Source of the DNA: Leucobacter musarum subsp. musarum
Lineage (GTDB): Bacteria > Actinomycetota > Actinomycetes > Actinomycetales > Microbacteriaceae
Assembly: GCF_001273845.1 (NCBI RefSeq)
Contig: NZ_JHBW01000111.1
Coordinates: forward strand, 1 to 64,000
Direction of reading: 5' to 3'
Length of the DNA stretch: 64,000 bases
The notes under the pieces: model-generated
The model's database searches: none
What the model saw: only the letters and a program-made list of their open reading frames with translations
What the model was told of the DNA's origin: nothing
Shown: positions 1-9,500 of the stretch, in pieces
Position numbering within the stretch: the first letter of the stretch is position 1
How the letters are laid out: each line of letters starts with the position of its first letter
Program-made: the position numbers and the translations under genes

Positions 1-28
1 CCGGCCGCTTCGCAGGCTAAGGGAATGA

Positions 29-75
29 GGCGGTTGAGTCGATGAGAAATCGGCTCGCCGCCCATCTGCCTTTTT
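29..75 (+). terminator. Rho-independent-type terminator of the operon entering from the left
   Basis: A 14-bp stem with one bulged T (GGCGG and TGAGTCGAT at 29-43 pairing with 49-62, loop GAGAA) is followed seven bases later by a run of six T at 70-75. All three forward frames stop by base 45, so an upstream gene must end at or before the window edge. The remainder up to 156 is non-coding and should hold the promoter of the next gene. Confidence 0.6.
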
Positions 76-156
76 TAGCGCAGTGAGATTGAGCCGAGGT
101 TTCAGGCCTCGCTGCGTGGTCGACTTGTTTGGAATGCAAAAGGGGAGCGCTTGCTC

Positions 157-534
157 ATGACGGTGCAAGATCCGATTGGTGCGACTGACGATTCGCGAGA
201 CCTTGTCTGGTCGCTCGCGAACTACAATCCGAATGCCCCGACGAACGCGGAAATGGGATCGGTCAGCGGAACGCAAGCCGCCTCGGCGCAGTTGTACGTT
301 GAAATTTTGAGAAGGGCCGGTCAGGCCTTCGCTCAGGAGGCTTCGCGCCTGCTGGCAAAGGTGCAGTCGGATTGCACGCAGTCAGCTGAGATTATCGATG
401 CGATGCATTCCCTCGACGCCGAAATCGCAACTGCACTGAATACGGTCGACGTCCAGATTTCATCCAAGGTCTCGAATCCGAGCGACGCGGCCGACTCGTC
501 AGGCAGCGACGGCAATGGCAAGGATTCATGGTGA
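157..534 (+). CDS. Small helical T7SS-locus protein (125 aa, function unknown)
   Basis: A 125-residue protein predicted to be mostly alpha-helical, with a Ser/Gly/Asp-rich tail of about 20 residues. There is no signal peptide, membrane segment or WXG motif. ATG 157 was chosen because AGGGGAG at 141-147 lies nine bases upstream; the in-frame TTG at 151 would be only three bases away. Its last codons overlap the ATG of the first mycosin by 7 bp, so translation is probably coupled. In size and helical style it resembles the 102-aa protein at 35457-35765 of the effector operon. Both may be ESX-type partners or secreted helical-bundle proteins. That is inferred from context, and no family was recognised. 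Confidence 0.7.
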   Translation: MTVQDPIGATDDSRDLVWSLANYNPNAPTNAEMGSVSGTQAASAQLYVEILRRAGQAFAQEASRLLAKVQSDCTQSAEIIDAMHSLDAEIATALNTVDVQISSKVSNPSDAADSSGSDGNGKDSW

Positions 535-1997
535 TTCGCCGGGTCGCGGCAACCGCACTCGCCGTTCTCATGGGGTTCGGCGCGATGCTTCTGGGGAGCA
601 GTGCAGCTCAAGCTGCGATGACGGATGACGAGCGGGCGACGGCACTCTGGTACACGGAGAGGCTCAAATTCGATCAGATTCGTGAGCAGGGATTGACTGG
701 CGACGGCATCACGATTGCAGTGATCGACGACGCGATCAACCTCGATGCGGCGGAACTGCAGGGAGCAGACGTCGAAGTTCGCGGCCAATTTTGCCGTGAT
801 CGTGCCACCGGCGAAGAGTTTTTACCTACCACCGACGATCCCGCGCGAGCGCACGGAACGTCGGTGGTGTCGATGCTCGTAGGCAATGGTGTCGCTGCTG
901 ATGGCGGAGCAGGCACTCAGGGAATCGTTCCTGACGCTCGGGTGCTGTTTTACGCGGCAGACGGGCCCACCGACGAGAGCGGTGCCGCGACTTGTGACGG
1001 ATACAACCCCATCACTCAAGAGTTCGGAGCCGATGAAAAGTTCGATCTCGACGCTGAAGACTACGACAGCGAAACTGACGTTTCGATCGACTATTCGATG
1101 GCGGTCGCAGCAAAGCAGGCCATTGCCGACGGAGCCGACATCATCAGCGTGTCTTCGGTGTCATCGGTCTGGTCGATGTTGAGTTGGTCTCCAGTTGCAA
1201 CCCTCGCGCTTCGAGCGGGCATCCCCATTGTTGCGGGTACGCTCAACCCCGATGGTACGACGGCGGATATTTTGCAACTCCTGCCAGCAGTGTTGAACGG
1301 CACTGTCGCGGTCGGCGGGGTTGACTATCAAGGTGAGCCGATCACCGGCATTGATCCGACAACGGGCGACCTGCAGACGCAGCGTGGCGTAGATAATATG
1401 GGTTTCTCGGGTCCCGCCTATCAGCTCCTGGGCCCCTCTGATGGGACTACATGGGCCTCCGGGACAGTGTCGGGGAGCTCCGTCGCTACTCCTCTCGTTG
1501 CCGGAACGATCGCTCTGGGGCTTGAAAAGTACCCTGACGCCACCGCAAACCAAGTCTTGCAGGCAATGGTTCGGACGACCGGAAAGGGTATTTTGCAGGA
1601 TCCGGGCTGGGTGGATCGATTATACGGATACGGCATTGTTAATCCTGTTGCAATGTTGGGACAGGATCCCACTCAGTACCCTGACGAGAACCCACTATTT
1701 GTGAAAAGTAGTGATGACCCAAGGTGTGGGCCGGGTGCGACTTCGCAGCCGACACCCGATCTCGCCAACTGCACTTGGGCAACCGTACCCATGGCAGATC
1801 GGGTATGGCCAGAAGGCTCCGACGATGAGCCCTCAAGCTTTGACAGAACCACAATGTTTATGCTCGCGGTGGTCGGTCTTCCAATTCTTGGAGTGGCTGC
1901 CACGGCAATTATCGTGCCAATTGTCGTCACCCGATCGCGACGCCGCAACACACAGACCTCTTCGCCTTCAGTGAACGTATCGGAGTATGAGAAATGA
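528..1997 (+). CDS. mycP: Mycosin 1: membrane-anchored S8 subtilisin-like T7SS protease
   Basis: Mycosins are extracytoplasmic serine proteases anchored in the membrane beside the T7SS channel. They process substrates and stabilise the secretion complex. This 489-aa protein has a signal peptide ending near residue 30 (SSAAQAA). The S8 catalytic residues are Asp67 (AVIDDAIN), His109 (RAHGTSV) and Ser318 (SGSSVATP), with a PIVAGTLNPD oxyanion segment. One C-terminal transmembrane helix (about residues 440-462) ends in an Arg-rich cytoplasmic tail, the usual mycosin layout. It overlaps the preceding gene by 7 bp and the next by 4 bp (ATGA). It is the first of three paralogues in 6 kb, and its third-position G+C looks lower than that of eccC. 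Confidence 0.93.
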   Translation: MVIRRVAATALAVLMGFGAMLLGSSAAQAAMTDDERATALWYTERLKFDQIREQGLTGDGITIAVIDDAINLDAAELQGADVEVRGQFCRDRATGEEFLPTTDDPARAHGTSVVSMLVGNGVAADGGAGTQGIVPDARVLFYAADGPTDESGAATCDGYNPITQEFGADEKFDLDAEDYDSETDVSIDYSMAVAAKQAIADGADIISVSSVSSVWSMLSWSPVATLALRAGIPIVAGTLNPDGTTADILQLLPAVLNGTVAVGGVDYQGEPITGIDPTTGDLQTQRGVDNMGFSGPAYQLLGPSDGTTWASGTVSGSSVATPLVAGTIALGLEKYPDATANQVLQAMVRTTGKGILQDPGWVDRLYGYGIVNPVAMLGQDPTQYPDENPLFVKSSDDPRCGPGATSQPTPDLANCTWATVPMADRVWPEGSDDEPSSFDRTTMFMLAVVGLPILGVAATAIIVPIVVTRSRRRNTQTSSPSVNVSEYEK

Positions 1998-3283
1998 GTG
2001 GGAAATCTTACGAACGCCAGTTGGAAGAGTTGGCTTTCGGGGAAGACTGGAACCTCGAGCATCTCAACGGGCTTATCTCGTCAGTTGAAAGCGTGCAGTC
2101 GAGGATCACCGAGACCGTGAATCAGCTCTCTGGGAAGTGGACTGGATCAGCTTCGACGACCGCGATTTCTCGACTCAATGTCCACCTCTCGAATCTCAGT
2201 AAGTTTCGCACGATGCTCTTCGAAGCTCAGAGCATCATCACTGGCATGGGAGAGTTTGCTTGCAGTGCCGATAGTGCGAACTCGCGGCGCGCTTCAGAGG
2301 CTCAGCGACTCCTCCAAGAACTCCCATCTGGGGTCGTGCCTCAATTCGTGCATGATGCGGTGAATCAGGGGAAGACCATTGAGGTGCCGTTCTTCGGTAC
2401 GGTCGACCTCAATCGAGGTGTTGAAGATCTTGCCAACAGCTTGGGGGCGGGTCGCGAAGCTGCTGCCAAGGAGAAGCTCGATCAGATGCGCGATCTCATC
2501 CTTGCCGAGCAAAAGCGGATAGAGAGTTTGAGCGTTGCCTACGATCCGTTGCCGAGCGGCGATGGCGGGTTCGATAAGCCGGAGAACTTCGACCTCGCAG
2601 GCATTGGAGGGTCACCCGGGGCCCGTGGCACCGGTGGGGGTGTTCCCGGATTCCCAGACGGTGTATTCCCCGGGGGACCCAATTTTCCGGGAGGGCCTGG
2701 CGGTCCGGGTGACAATGGCAATGGTGGCGGAGGCAATAACGGGGGAGGAACTGGGACTGACCCGAACCTTCCTGAATTCCATTGGGATCCGCCTGTCGTG
2801 GATCCTCCGTATGACCCGAACAACCCGGGCAGCGGGGGTGGCGGCGGGAATGAAGGCGCAGGCGGCGGTTCAGGGAGCCGTCCCAGCGTTGATAGCAGTC
2901 TCGATGGTTCCGCAGTGCGCAGTGGTCTGGGTGCGGCGGGCCTGGGTGCGGCCGGCCTTGCGGCCGGCGCCCGACTCGCGGCTGGCGCTGGTGGGTCGGG
3001 CGCGGGCGGTGGCTTGGGGCAGGGTCTTGCGGGCTTGACCGGCGGTCTGCGCGGAGCTGCAGCTGCCGCAGGTACGGGCGGCGGTGGTGCTGGTGCGGCA
3101 GGCGCGGCAAGTGCCGCTCGTGGCGCTCGCCCGGGCGGCATGATGATGGGTGGCGGCGCCGGAGGCTCTGAAAAGAAGCAGGCAAAGAAATCAGGCCTGG
3201 GCGGATACATTGCCCCTCATCTGGATGACGAGGGTGATGGTGGCCCTGCGGCCGACGCCTCTCGCGCAGGCAGCCGAGACTAG
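1994..3283 (+). CDS. WXG-motif protein with long Gly-rich C-terminal region
   Basis: 429 aa. The first ~130 residues are a helical hairpin-like domain with a genuine W-T-G at residues 49-51 (LSGKWTGSAS), as in WXG100/ESX substrates. Residues ~190-400 are extremely Gly/Ala/Pro-rich and probably disordered. The C-terminus is Lys- then Asp-rich. There is no signal peptide or membrane helix, so export would have to be by T7SS. It starts inside the mycosin 1 stop (ATGA) and ends 18 bp before the earliest possible start of mycosin 2. This position suggests a secreted substrate or structural component processed by mycosins, like the ESX-1 EspB/MycP1 relationship (analogy only). Confidence 0.85.
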   Translation: MSGKSYERQLEELAFGEDWNLEHLNGLISSVESVQSRITETVNQLSGKWTGSASTTAISRLNVHLSNLSKFRTMLFEAQSIITGMGEFACSADSANSRRASEAQRLLQELPSGVVPQFVHDAVNQGKTIEVPFFGTVDLNRGVEDLANSLGAGREAAAKEKLDQMRDLILAEQKRIESLSVAYDPLPSGDGGFDKPENFDLAGIGGSPGARGTGGGVPGFPDGVFPGGPNFPGGPGGPGDNGNGGGGNNGGGTGTDPNLPEFHWDPPVVDPPYDPNNPGSGGGGGNEGAGGGSGSRPSVDSSLDGSAVRSGLGAAGLGAAGLAAGARLAAGAGGSGAGGGLGQGLAGLTGGLRGAAAAAGTGGGGAGAAGAASAARGARPGGMMMGGGAGGSEKKQAKKSGLGGYIAPHLDDEGDGGPAADASRAGSRD

Positions 3284-3334
3284 TATCACAGTGTTTGACG
3301 CGTGCGCGCACCGATGCGTTCGTGGGATGGTGCG

Positions 3335-4810
3335 GTGAAACAGCATTGGGCTGCGCGCCTTTGCGTGACGGTTATGCTTGCTGCGTTAGGAGCGGGAAGC
3401 GTGGCTGTTCCTGCCCACGCGGAAGCTGACGCGAGCGCCAGAGTCTCAGGGCTGTGGTACGTAGATCGGCTGAAACTGCCTGAGGTGCGCGACCTCGGCT
3501 TGACCGGAAAAGGGATCACCATTGCGGTGATCGACGACGCGATCAATCCTGAGGTCGCCGAGTTGCAAGGCGCCGATATCGAAGTGGTGGGTCAGTTCTG
3601 CCGCGATCAGGCATCAGGGTCGGAGTTGCCTGCGGCCACTGATGACGTGGCGCGCGCGCACGGCACGGATGTGACCGCGATGCTCGTCGGAAATGGTGTC
3701 GCCGCGGATGGCGGCCAAGGTACGCAGGGAATTGTGCCCGACGCGACGGTGCGCTTCTATGCCTCGGACGGCGTCGCTGGCACTGACGGCGACTGGACCT
3801 GTGATGCCTACAATCCGGTGACTGGGGAATTCGCATCGGACAGCGACGTGCGGCTCTCTGAATTCGGAGGGCTCCCGACGGTGCCGAGCGCGCTCGCGGC
3901 CTATCAAGCGATTCAAGACGGCGTGGATATCATCAGTATTTCCTCTGTCACCTCAGCGTGGAGTTCGATCGATTGGATGCCGGTCGCGATCTATGCGCTG
4001 CAACAGGGAATCCCGATCGTTGCCGGGACGAATAACCCGGGAGCGACCCTGGACGAAGCTCTGAACACGATCCCAGCTGGTCTGAACGGATCCGTTGCAG
4101 TGGGGGGCGTCGATGTCGATGGCAATCCGATTCTCGGCGTCGATCAAGAACTCGGCGATATCACTGAGGCGGATGGCCTCCAGAACATGGGGTTCGCGGG
4201 TCCCGGGTATCAGATGCTCGTTCCCTCATCATCGGGCGGTTGGTCGCCCGGGCTGGCGTCTGGAACTTCGCTTGCGACACCTCTCATTGCAGGAACCATT
4301 GCACTCGGGCTCGAACACACGCCCGATGCGACGGCGAATCAGGTGATTCGCGCGATGATGAGCAGCACCGGAAAAGGAACTGTGCGAGAACCCGAGTGGA
4401 TCGACCCGCAGTACGGATACGGCATCGTCAATCCGGTAGCGATGCTGGGTGTCGACCCGCTGCAGTTTCCCGACGAAAATCCACTCTTTGTCACGTCGCC
4501 TGATGACCCGCGCTGTGGCGCGGGTGCATCAGTCTCGAGCAACGGAGAATTGGTGCAGTGCCGATGGACGGTCGGCCCAACGATTGATGCCGTTCAGGCG
4601 CAACTTCCGCCGGGCGTGAGAAACGACAACGTCACCGAGTCATCCCCAGCCGCCAAACTCCTGCAGTCGGTGGGCAGCATCGTACTGATCGCATCCATCG
4701 CGCTCGTGTTGCTCGGCGCAGTTGTGATCGCTGTTGTTGTTGCTCGCCAGCGAACTCGGCGGTCGAAGCGGGCGGACGGAACACCGACGAATCGCGATGG
4801 ATCACTGTAG
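3335..4810 (+). CDS. mycP: Mycosin 2: membrane-anchored S8 subtilisin-like T7SS protease
   Basis: Second mycosin paralogue, clearly homologous to those on either side. It has a signal peptide ending near VPAHA, catalytic Asp in AVIDDAIN, His in RAHGTDV, Ser in SGTSLATP, a PIVAGTNNPG oxyanion segment, one C-terminal membrane helix and a basic tail. In-frame starts exist at GTG 3302, ATG 3314 and GTG 3335. GTG 3335 is preferred: it gives a signal peptide of the same length as the other two mycosins and has GGGATGG four bases upstream. TAGTAT at 3281-3286 could be a -10 element, which would let this gene be transcribed separately from mycosin 1. Confidence 0.92.
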   Translation: MKQHWAARLCVTVMLAALGAGSVAVPAHAEADASARVSGLWYVDRLKLPEVRDLGLTGKGITIAVIDDAINPEVAELQGADIEVVGQFCRDQASGSELPAATDDVARAHGTDVTAMLVGNGVAADGGQGTQGIVPDATVRFYASDGVAGTDGDWTCDAYNPVTGEFASDSDVRLSEFGGLPTVPSALAAYQAIQDGVDIISISSVTSAWSSIDWMPVAIYALQQGIPIVAGTNNPGATLDEALNTIPAGLNGSVAVGGVDVDGNPILGVDQELGDITEADGLQNMGFAGPGYQMLVPSSSGGWSPGLASGTSLATPLIAGTIALGLEHTPDATANQVIRAMMSSTGKGTVREPEWIDPQYGYGIVNPVAMLGVDPLQFPDENPLFVTSPDDPRCGAGASVSSNGELVQCRWTVGPTIDAVQAQLPPGVRNDNVTESSPAAKLLQSVGSIVLIASIALVLLGAVVIAVVVARQRTRRSKRADGTPTNRDGSL

Positions 4811-4821
4811 ATATATGAAAT

Positions 4822-4831
4822 CCCCCCCCCC
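4822..4831. repeat. Run of ten C upstream of mycosin 3
   Basis: A (C)10 homopolymer lies in the 118-bp gap between mycosin 2 and mycosin 3. Tracts of this length can change by slipped-strand mispairing. Here that would alter promoter spacing or leader structure, not a reading frame. It could also simply be neutral or an assembly artefact. Confidence 0.7.
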
Positions 4832-4928
4832 GCGCTGGAGCTTAAGAGGTCAACAGTGACGATGAAATGATCGTGCATCACCTCCGCGGGAATCGTCAGC
4901 ACACCAAATATCAGAGGAACGCAATCGG

Positions 4929-6386
4929 ATGACTGGCACGAACACAGGAACGAATCGAAGTGCGCAGCTCCTGGTCTCTCTTATGGTCGGTGTTCTTTCG
5001 GTGATGTTCGCGGCACCTGCCCAAGCTACGGTGGGTCCCGGCGAGCGTCAGGAGGGCTTGTGGTACGCCACCAATCTGCGCTTTGACGAAATCGCAGCGC
5101 AAGGACTCTCTGGGTCAGGAGTGACGATCGCCGTCATCGACGATGCAATCAATCCGGATGTCGCAGAACTGCGAGGCGCTGATATTGAAGTCCGCGGGCA
5201 ATTTTGCCGTGAGGCCGCCACGGGAGCGGAACTCCCCGCAGTGACCGATGACCCCGCCACCTCGCACGGTACTGATGTGGTCTCAATGCTTGTGGGCAAC
5301 GGCGTAGCAGCCGACGGGGGCGCTGGCACGCGAGGTATTGTTCCCGGTGCGAAAGTGCTGTTCTACGCTGCGGACGGCGTGCCTGGAGCCGACGGCACCT
5401 GGGGGTGCGAAGCCTACAATCCGGTTACCGGCGAGTTCGAGAGCGATGTAGAGATTGCCGGGGATGATCCCAGCGTCGATATGAACCTGACCGTTCCGGA
5501 GGCGCTCGCCGCGAGGCAAGCCATCGCCGACGGGGCTGACATCATCAGCATTTCTTCTGTGTCTTCTGCATGGAACTCCATCTCCTGGTCGCCAGTTGCG
5601 ACGCGTGCGCTGCGAGAAGGAATTCCAATTGTTGCGGGAACGCGTAACCCGGACTCTACGATCGAGCAGTCGTTCGAAGTAGTTCCAGCCGCGCTCAACG
5701 GGACCGTTGCGGTCGGTGGTGTGAAGCCCGACGGGAATGTGATTACCTGGTATGACGAAGAACGGCAACAGGATGTGACTCCGCCGGGTTCAGATAACCG
5801 AGGTTTTGTGGCGCCGGGATATCAGGTTCTTGTCCCTGCCGACCAAGGCAGCTGGGGCGCAGGACTTTCATCTGGTACTTCGCTGGCCACCCCTTTGGTA
5901 GCTGGGTCAATTGCACTCGGTCTTGAAAAGTTCCCCTCCGCAACAGCGAATCAGATTCTGCAGGCACTCGTGCGAACGACCGGCGAAGGTTCCGTGCATG
6001 ATGCTGCTTGGATCGATGATGATTACGGGTACGGGATTGTGAGTCCTCTGGGCATGCTCGGCACAGATCCCACAGAGTACCCCGACGAGAATCCGCTCTT
6101 CGTGAAGAGCAGCGATGACCCTCGATGTGGGGCTGGCGCGACTGCGGCACCCACGGACACACTGGAGGCCTGCGCATGGGCTGGGGCTCCGACCATCGCT
6201 GATCTACGCGGGGACTTCGCCCAAGGTGATGTGAAGCCGCCTGTCACGCTCGCTTCACTTGTTGAGCAGTGGGCCATACCGATCTTGTGGGGTGGCCTCG
6301 GGTTTCTTGTTGTCGTTGCGACAGTGATCGTCATGATCATCGCAGCGGCTCGACGCCGGGCGAAGAGACAACTTGACGTCCTGTGA
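4929..6386 (+). CDS. mycP: Mycosin 3: membrane-anchored S8 subtilisin-like T7SS protease
   Basis: 485 aa, the third mycosin in the locus. The signal peptide ends near AAPAQA (about residue 33). Catalytic Asp lies in AVIDDAIN (about 71), His in SHGTDVVSM, Ser in SGTSLATP, and the oxyanion segment is PIVAGTRNPD. One C-terminal membrane helix precedes an Arg-rich tail. The start is supported by AGAGGAA at 4912-4918, ten bases upstream. All three mycosins keep a full catalytic set, so none looks like an inactive scaffold. No partner substrate gene follows it; the next gene is eccC after a 133-bp gap that carries the eccC promoter. Confidence 0.93.
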   Translation: MTGTNTGTNRSAQLLVSLMVGVLSVMFAAPAQATVGPGERQEGLWYATNLRFDEIAAQGLSGSGVTIAVIDDAINPDVAELRGADIEVRGQFCREAATGAELPAVTDDPATSHGTDVVSMLVGNGVAADGGAGTRGIVPGAKVLFYAADGVPGADGTWGCEAYNPVTGEFESDVEIAGDDPSVDMNLTVPEALAARQAIADGADIISISSVSSAWNSISWSPVATRALREGIPIVAGTRNPDSTIEQSFEVVPAALNGTVAVGGVKPDGNVITWYDEERQQDVTPPGSDNRGFVAPGYQVLVPADQGSWGAGLSSGTSLATPLVAGSIALGLEKFPSATANQILQALVRTTGEGSVHDAAWIDDDYGYGIVSPLGMLGTDPTEYPDENPLFVKSSDDPRCGAGATAAPTDTLEACAWAGAPTIADLRGDFAQGDVKPPVTLASLVEQWAIPILWGGLGFLVVVATVIVMIIAAARRRAKRQLDVL

Positions 6387-6507
6387 GAACAGCGTCGGCA
6401 CACCGGCTTCCGATTCGTCCACGACGCTTGGCATCGGCGAAGAGCTGTGCGAAGCCGATCCCTGAGTGTTCCAGGGACAACGCACGATCCTCGTCTCGCA
6501 TGATTGA

Positions 6508-6522
6508 TACGCTGAACCGATG
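6508..6522 (+). promoter_or_regulatory. Leaderless promoter of eccC
   Basis: TACGCT (6508-6513) is followed by six bases and then ATG 6520, the -10/N6/start arrangement seen at many genes of this window. The surroundings (GATACGCTG, then GATG, then GCTGCGG) recur almost exactly upstream of the FHA gene at 10604-10630, suggesting co-regulation. Confidence 0.6.
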
Positions 6523-9500
6523 GCTGCGGAGCGGGAACCGCGGCCGCACCGAAGCTGGGGGAGCAAGTCGATGAGTAGCCGTCTCGCGCCACCGCGCGTG
6601 CCATCGGGCAGCGTCACACTGCAGGCGCCGCCCGAGATCGAGCCTGCCGAGGGCGGCAGCAATCTGCTCACTTCTGCACTCCCCATGCTCGGTAGCGTCG
6701 GCGCGATCATCATGGTGTCGGTGAGCAATGCGGGGCCCACGGGTTGGATCACCGGTGGCATGTTCCTCATCAGCGCCCTGGGGTTCGTGTTCGTGAACGG
6801 CTGGCGCCAGCGTGCGACGCGTCAGGCCTCGATCCTGAGTTCACGCAGGGAGTACCTCGCCTACCTTCGGGAGCTCCGCGACACCGTGCGCACCGCGGCG
6901 AAAGCGCAGCGACGCGAACGCAATTGGCGGTACCCCGCTCCCGAAGCGTTGACGTACCTCGTCGAAGACGGCGCGCGCGTGTGGGAGCGCGACGCTCAGA
7001 CCGACGATCACCTCGCCGTGCGCATCGGCACCAGTGAGCAGCCGTTGTGCTTGTCGTTGGTCGCCCCAGAGCTTCCTCCGATCGCCGACCTCGATCCGGT
7101 TGCCACGACCGCCGCGCACCGTTTCCTGGTCACCCACGAGACGCAACCCGACCTGCCCACGTATCTGCGACTTTCTCATTACCGCAGCGTGCAAGTCGTC
7201 GGTGACGACCTCGAGCGCATCCGCGGTCTGGCGCGCGGAATCATCGCCCATGCCGCTGCGCTGCAGAGCCCTGACGACTTGCAGATCGTGATCGCGGCGA
7301 GCCCCCAAGCGCTGCCGCACTGGGAATGGGCGAAGTGGCTGCCCCACGCGCAATCGTCGCGCCTGCGCGACTCCCTCGGGCCGGCGCGCATGATCGGCTC
7401 CGATCTTGACACCCTGCTGCGCATGCTGCCGGCCGACCTGCGTGAGCGGCCGCGTTTCAGTCTCGACGGCCCGGCAACCACCGGCCCGCATCTGCTCGTG
7501 GTCGTCGACGGGGCATCGGTACCCCCCAGCGATTCAGTGTTCGCTGGTGGATTGCAGGGCGTGACCGTGCTCGACCTCCCCAACACCTGGGACGACAACG
7601 ATGACCCCAACACCGCGCGCATACGCGTGAGCTCCGACTCCGCGGAGGTCGCCGAGGGGCGCACCGGCTCGCAGCAGATCACCCCCGACCACATGAGCGT
7701 GGTCGAGGCTGAAGCGGTGGCCCGTCGGCTCGCGCCGCTGCACCGAGAGGGTGGGGGCGGCGGATCAGCAACCCGTGCCAGCAAGCGACAGCAGGAGCTG
7801 CTCGAACTCCTTGACCTGCCCGACGTGCGCGACCTCGACCTCGAGCAGCAGTGGCGGTACCTGCCGGAGCGCGACCGGCTGCGCGTGCCCATCGGCCAGG
7901 ATACGAACGGCGCCCCGCTGATCCTCGACCTCAAAGAATCGGCCTCGCAGGGTATGGGCCCGCACGGCCTCATCATCGGCGCGACGGGTTCCGGCAAGTC
8001 TGAGGTGCTGCGTACGCTCGTGCTGTCGCTCGCGCTGACCCACTCGCCCGAGCAGCTGAACTTCGTGCTCGTCGACTTCAAGGGCGGCGCGACGTTCGCG
8101 GGCATGGCCGATATGCCGCACGTCTCCGCGATCATCACCAACCTCGGCGAAGAGATCAGCCTCGTCGATCGCATGCAAGACGCGCTGCAGGGCGAGATGA
8201 CGCGGCGCCAGGAGCTGCTGCGCTCCGCCGGCAACTTCGTGAACGTCGGCGAGTACGAGAAAGCGCGAAAGAACGGGCGATCCGATCTGCCGCCGCTGCC
8301 CGCGCTGCTCATCGTCGCCGATGAGTTCTCGGAGCTGCTGAGCGCCAAGCCCGAGTTCATCGAGTCGTTCGTCGCGATCGGCCGACTGGGCCGTTCGCTG
8401 CACGTGCACCTGCTGCTCGCCTCGCAGCGCCTCGAAGAGTCTCGCCTCAAGGGCCTCGACACCCACCTCTCATACCGCATCGGTCTGCGCACGTTCTCGG
8501 CCGCAGAGTCGCGCACCGTCATCGGCGTGCCCGACGCGTATCACCTGCCGCAAGAGCCCGGCGGAGGTCTGCTCAAGGTCGGCAGCGACGACAACCTGAC
8601 CCAGTTCCGCGCCGCCTACGTTTCGGGGCCGCCGCCCGCCAGACGTGCCATCACCTCCGGCGACACTGGCGCCACCGCGGGCGGCACCGTGCGCATCACC
8701 CCGTTCACCGCGGCAGCGCAGCAGCTCACCGACCCCGCAGTCGAGGCCGCACGTGCGAACGCCGAGGCCGAGCGCCGCGCCGAAGAGCTCGCCGCGAGCG
8801 AGCCCGAGGAGACCCGCAGCACCTTCGAACTCGCCGTCTCACGGATGTCGGGCCTCGGCCCGGCCGCCCACCAGGTCTGGCTGCCGCCGCTCGAAGAGCC
8901 GGCCACCCTCGACCAGCTGCTCGGCAAGCTCGCCGTCAGCTACGAGCTCGGACTGCACGCGCCGCGGTGGCGCGAGCACCGCCGCCTCACGGTGCCGGTC
9001 GGCATCGTCGACGTGCCGCTTTACCAGCGCCGTGACGTGCTCACTCTCGACCTCTCGGGAGCCGCAGGCAACGTCGCCATCGTCGGCGCCCCGCTCTCGG
9101 GCAAGAGCACCGCTGCACGCACGCTTGTTTCGGCGCTCGCGCTGACCCACACCCCGCACGAGGTGCAGGTGTTCGTCATCGACTTCGGTGGCAGCTTCGC
9201 GGGTCTGCGCGACCTGCCCCACCTCTCGGGGCTCGCGACCCGTGGCGAACCCGAAGTGATTCGCCGCACCGTCGCCGAGGTGACCTCGCTGCTCAACGCC
9301 CGCGAGGCCTACTTCCGCGCGCAGGGCATCGATTCGATCGACACCTATCGCACCCGTCGCGCGCAGGGGCTCGTCGACGACGGGTACGGCGACATCTTCC
9401 TCGTCATCGACGGCTGGGCCACGTTGCGCAGCGACTACGAGTCGCTCGAGGTGCCCGTGCAGCAGCTCGCGGCGCGAGGACTGAGTTTCGGCGTGCACCT

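Noticed and set aside
2496-3311. Minus-strand Arg/His/Pro-rich open frames opposite the Gly-rich protein.
   Set aside because: Complement of Gly codons yields Pro/Ala-rich antisense frames without start signals or domains; typical high-GC shadows.
6383-6574. 63-codon frame bridging mycosin 3 and eccC with 4-bp overlaps at both ends (GTGA and ATGA).
   Set aside because: The overlaps are striking, but the protein is Arg/Ser-rich with no hydrophobic core or recognisable motif, has no convincing SD, and contains the eccC promoter and leaderless start in another frame. Kept only as a note.
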